From Adiantum capillus-veneris (Eukaryota; Streptophyta; Polypodiopsida; Polypodiales; Pteridaceae), in contig CM043961.1 in assembly GCA_014529385.2 (NCBI GenBank), positions 12,866,978 to 12,930,977 on the forward strand: DNA of 64,000 bases, read 5' to 3'. Position numbers and translations under genes: made by a program. This document shows positions 63,966-64,000 of the stretch, one piece after another; positions within the stretch are counted from its first letter, which is position 1; the number at the start of each line of letters is the position of its first letter. The notes under the pieces were generated by a model. The model was not told where the DNA came from and did not search any database. It saw only the letters and a list, made by a program, of their open reading frames with translations.

Positions 63966-64000
63966 ATTCTTCTGTCCCTGAACATGGACAATCTGGAAGT

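Larger units (their letters stand above)
61259..64000 (-). mobile_element. Ty3/gypsy element D, 3' part (continues beyond window)
   Basis: Same family as gypsy C: 3' LTR 61259-61885, polypurine tract 61886-61898, spacer, then chromodomain-like tail, integrase and the end of RNase H, running off the right edge. The LTR start directly abuts the 5' side of the L1-type LINE. Confidence 0.9.

Noticed and set aside
1-64000. CRISPR arrays, bacterial operons, rRNA genes
   Set aside because: Repeats found are microsatellites, tandem repeats or transposons; no regularly spaced identical repeats with unique spacers and no rRNA-like conserved blocks were seen.

Overview
The window looks like a piece of a large, transposon-rich land-plant nuclear genome. 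The evidence is Ty3/gypsy elements with C-terminal chromodomain-like regions, primer-binding sites complementary to initiator-Met tRNA, plant-type TTTAGGG-like tracts, BED/DUF659 hAT transposases, and a split gene whose product reads as a plant HESO1-type terminal nucleotidyltransferase. No bacterial operon, rRNA, tRNA or CRISPR is seen. The species cannot be named from this sequence; a seed-free vascular plant or a gymnosperm would fit the (GA)n load and the Penelope-like element, but that is inference.

Layout. 1-8.8 kb: mostly AT-rich non-coding DNA with tandem repeats, one TTAA-flanked inverted-repeat element (2768-4105) and a stretch of possible but unrecognised exons (5.0-6.3 kb). 9167-24690 (+): the only host gene recognised, HESO1-like, with seven coding exons. 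Its second intron is about 14 kb, has a GC-AG boundary, and is packed with mobile DNA: a Penelope-like retroelement with a hammerhead ribozyme, a 600-bp direct duplication, a hAT transposon, a LINE piece and LTR remnants. 24.7-32 kb: LTR debris, large (GT)n/(GA)n arrays and a near-complete LINE (-). 32.3-49.3 kb: a mosaic of gypsy pieces A (-), B (+), E (-) and F (+). Within B sits a solo LTR that itself carries a hAT transposon; within E sits a 666-bp non-autonomous hAT. 49.5-61.26 kb: an L1-type LINE (-) split by a complete gypsy element (C, 50638-57931, both LTRs) and by a second TTAA-flanked element (60031-60626). 61259-64000: the 3' part of another gypsy (D, -), which runs off the window.

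Almost all mobile-element reading frames carry stops or frameshifts, so most copies are relics. The insertion order can often be read from target-site duplications: AATAAAAC for the autonomous-type hAT, GGTAGACC for the short hAT, TTGTG for the solo LTR, about YTGAG for gypsy C, and TTAA for the two CACTAG-ended elements. The most notable items are the Penelope-like element with its hammerhead motif, the two TTAA/CACTAG elements with shared architecture, the 14-kb GC-AG intron, and a short LTR block around a poly(A) signal that recurs in seven LTRs.
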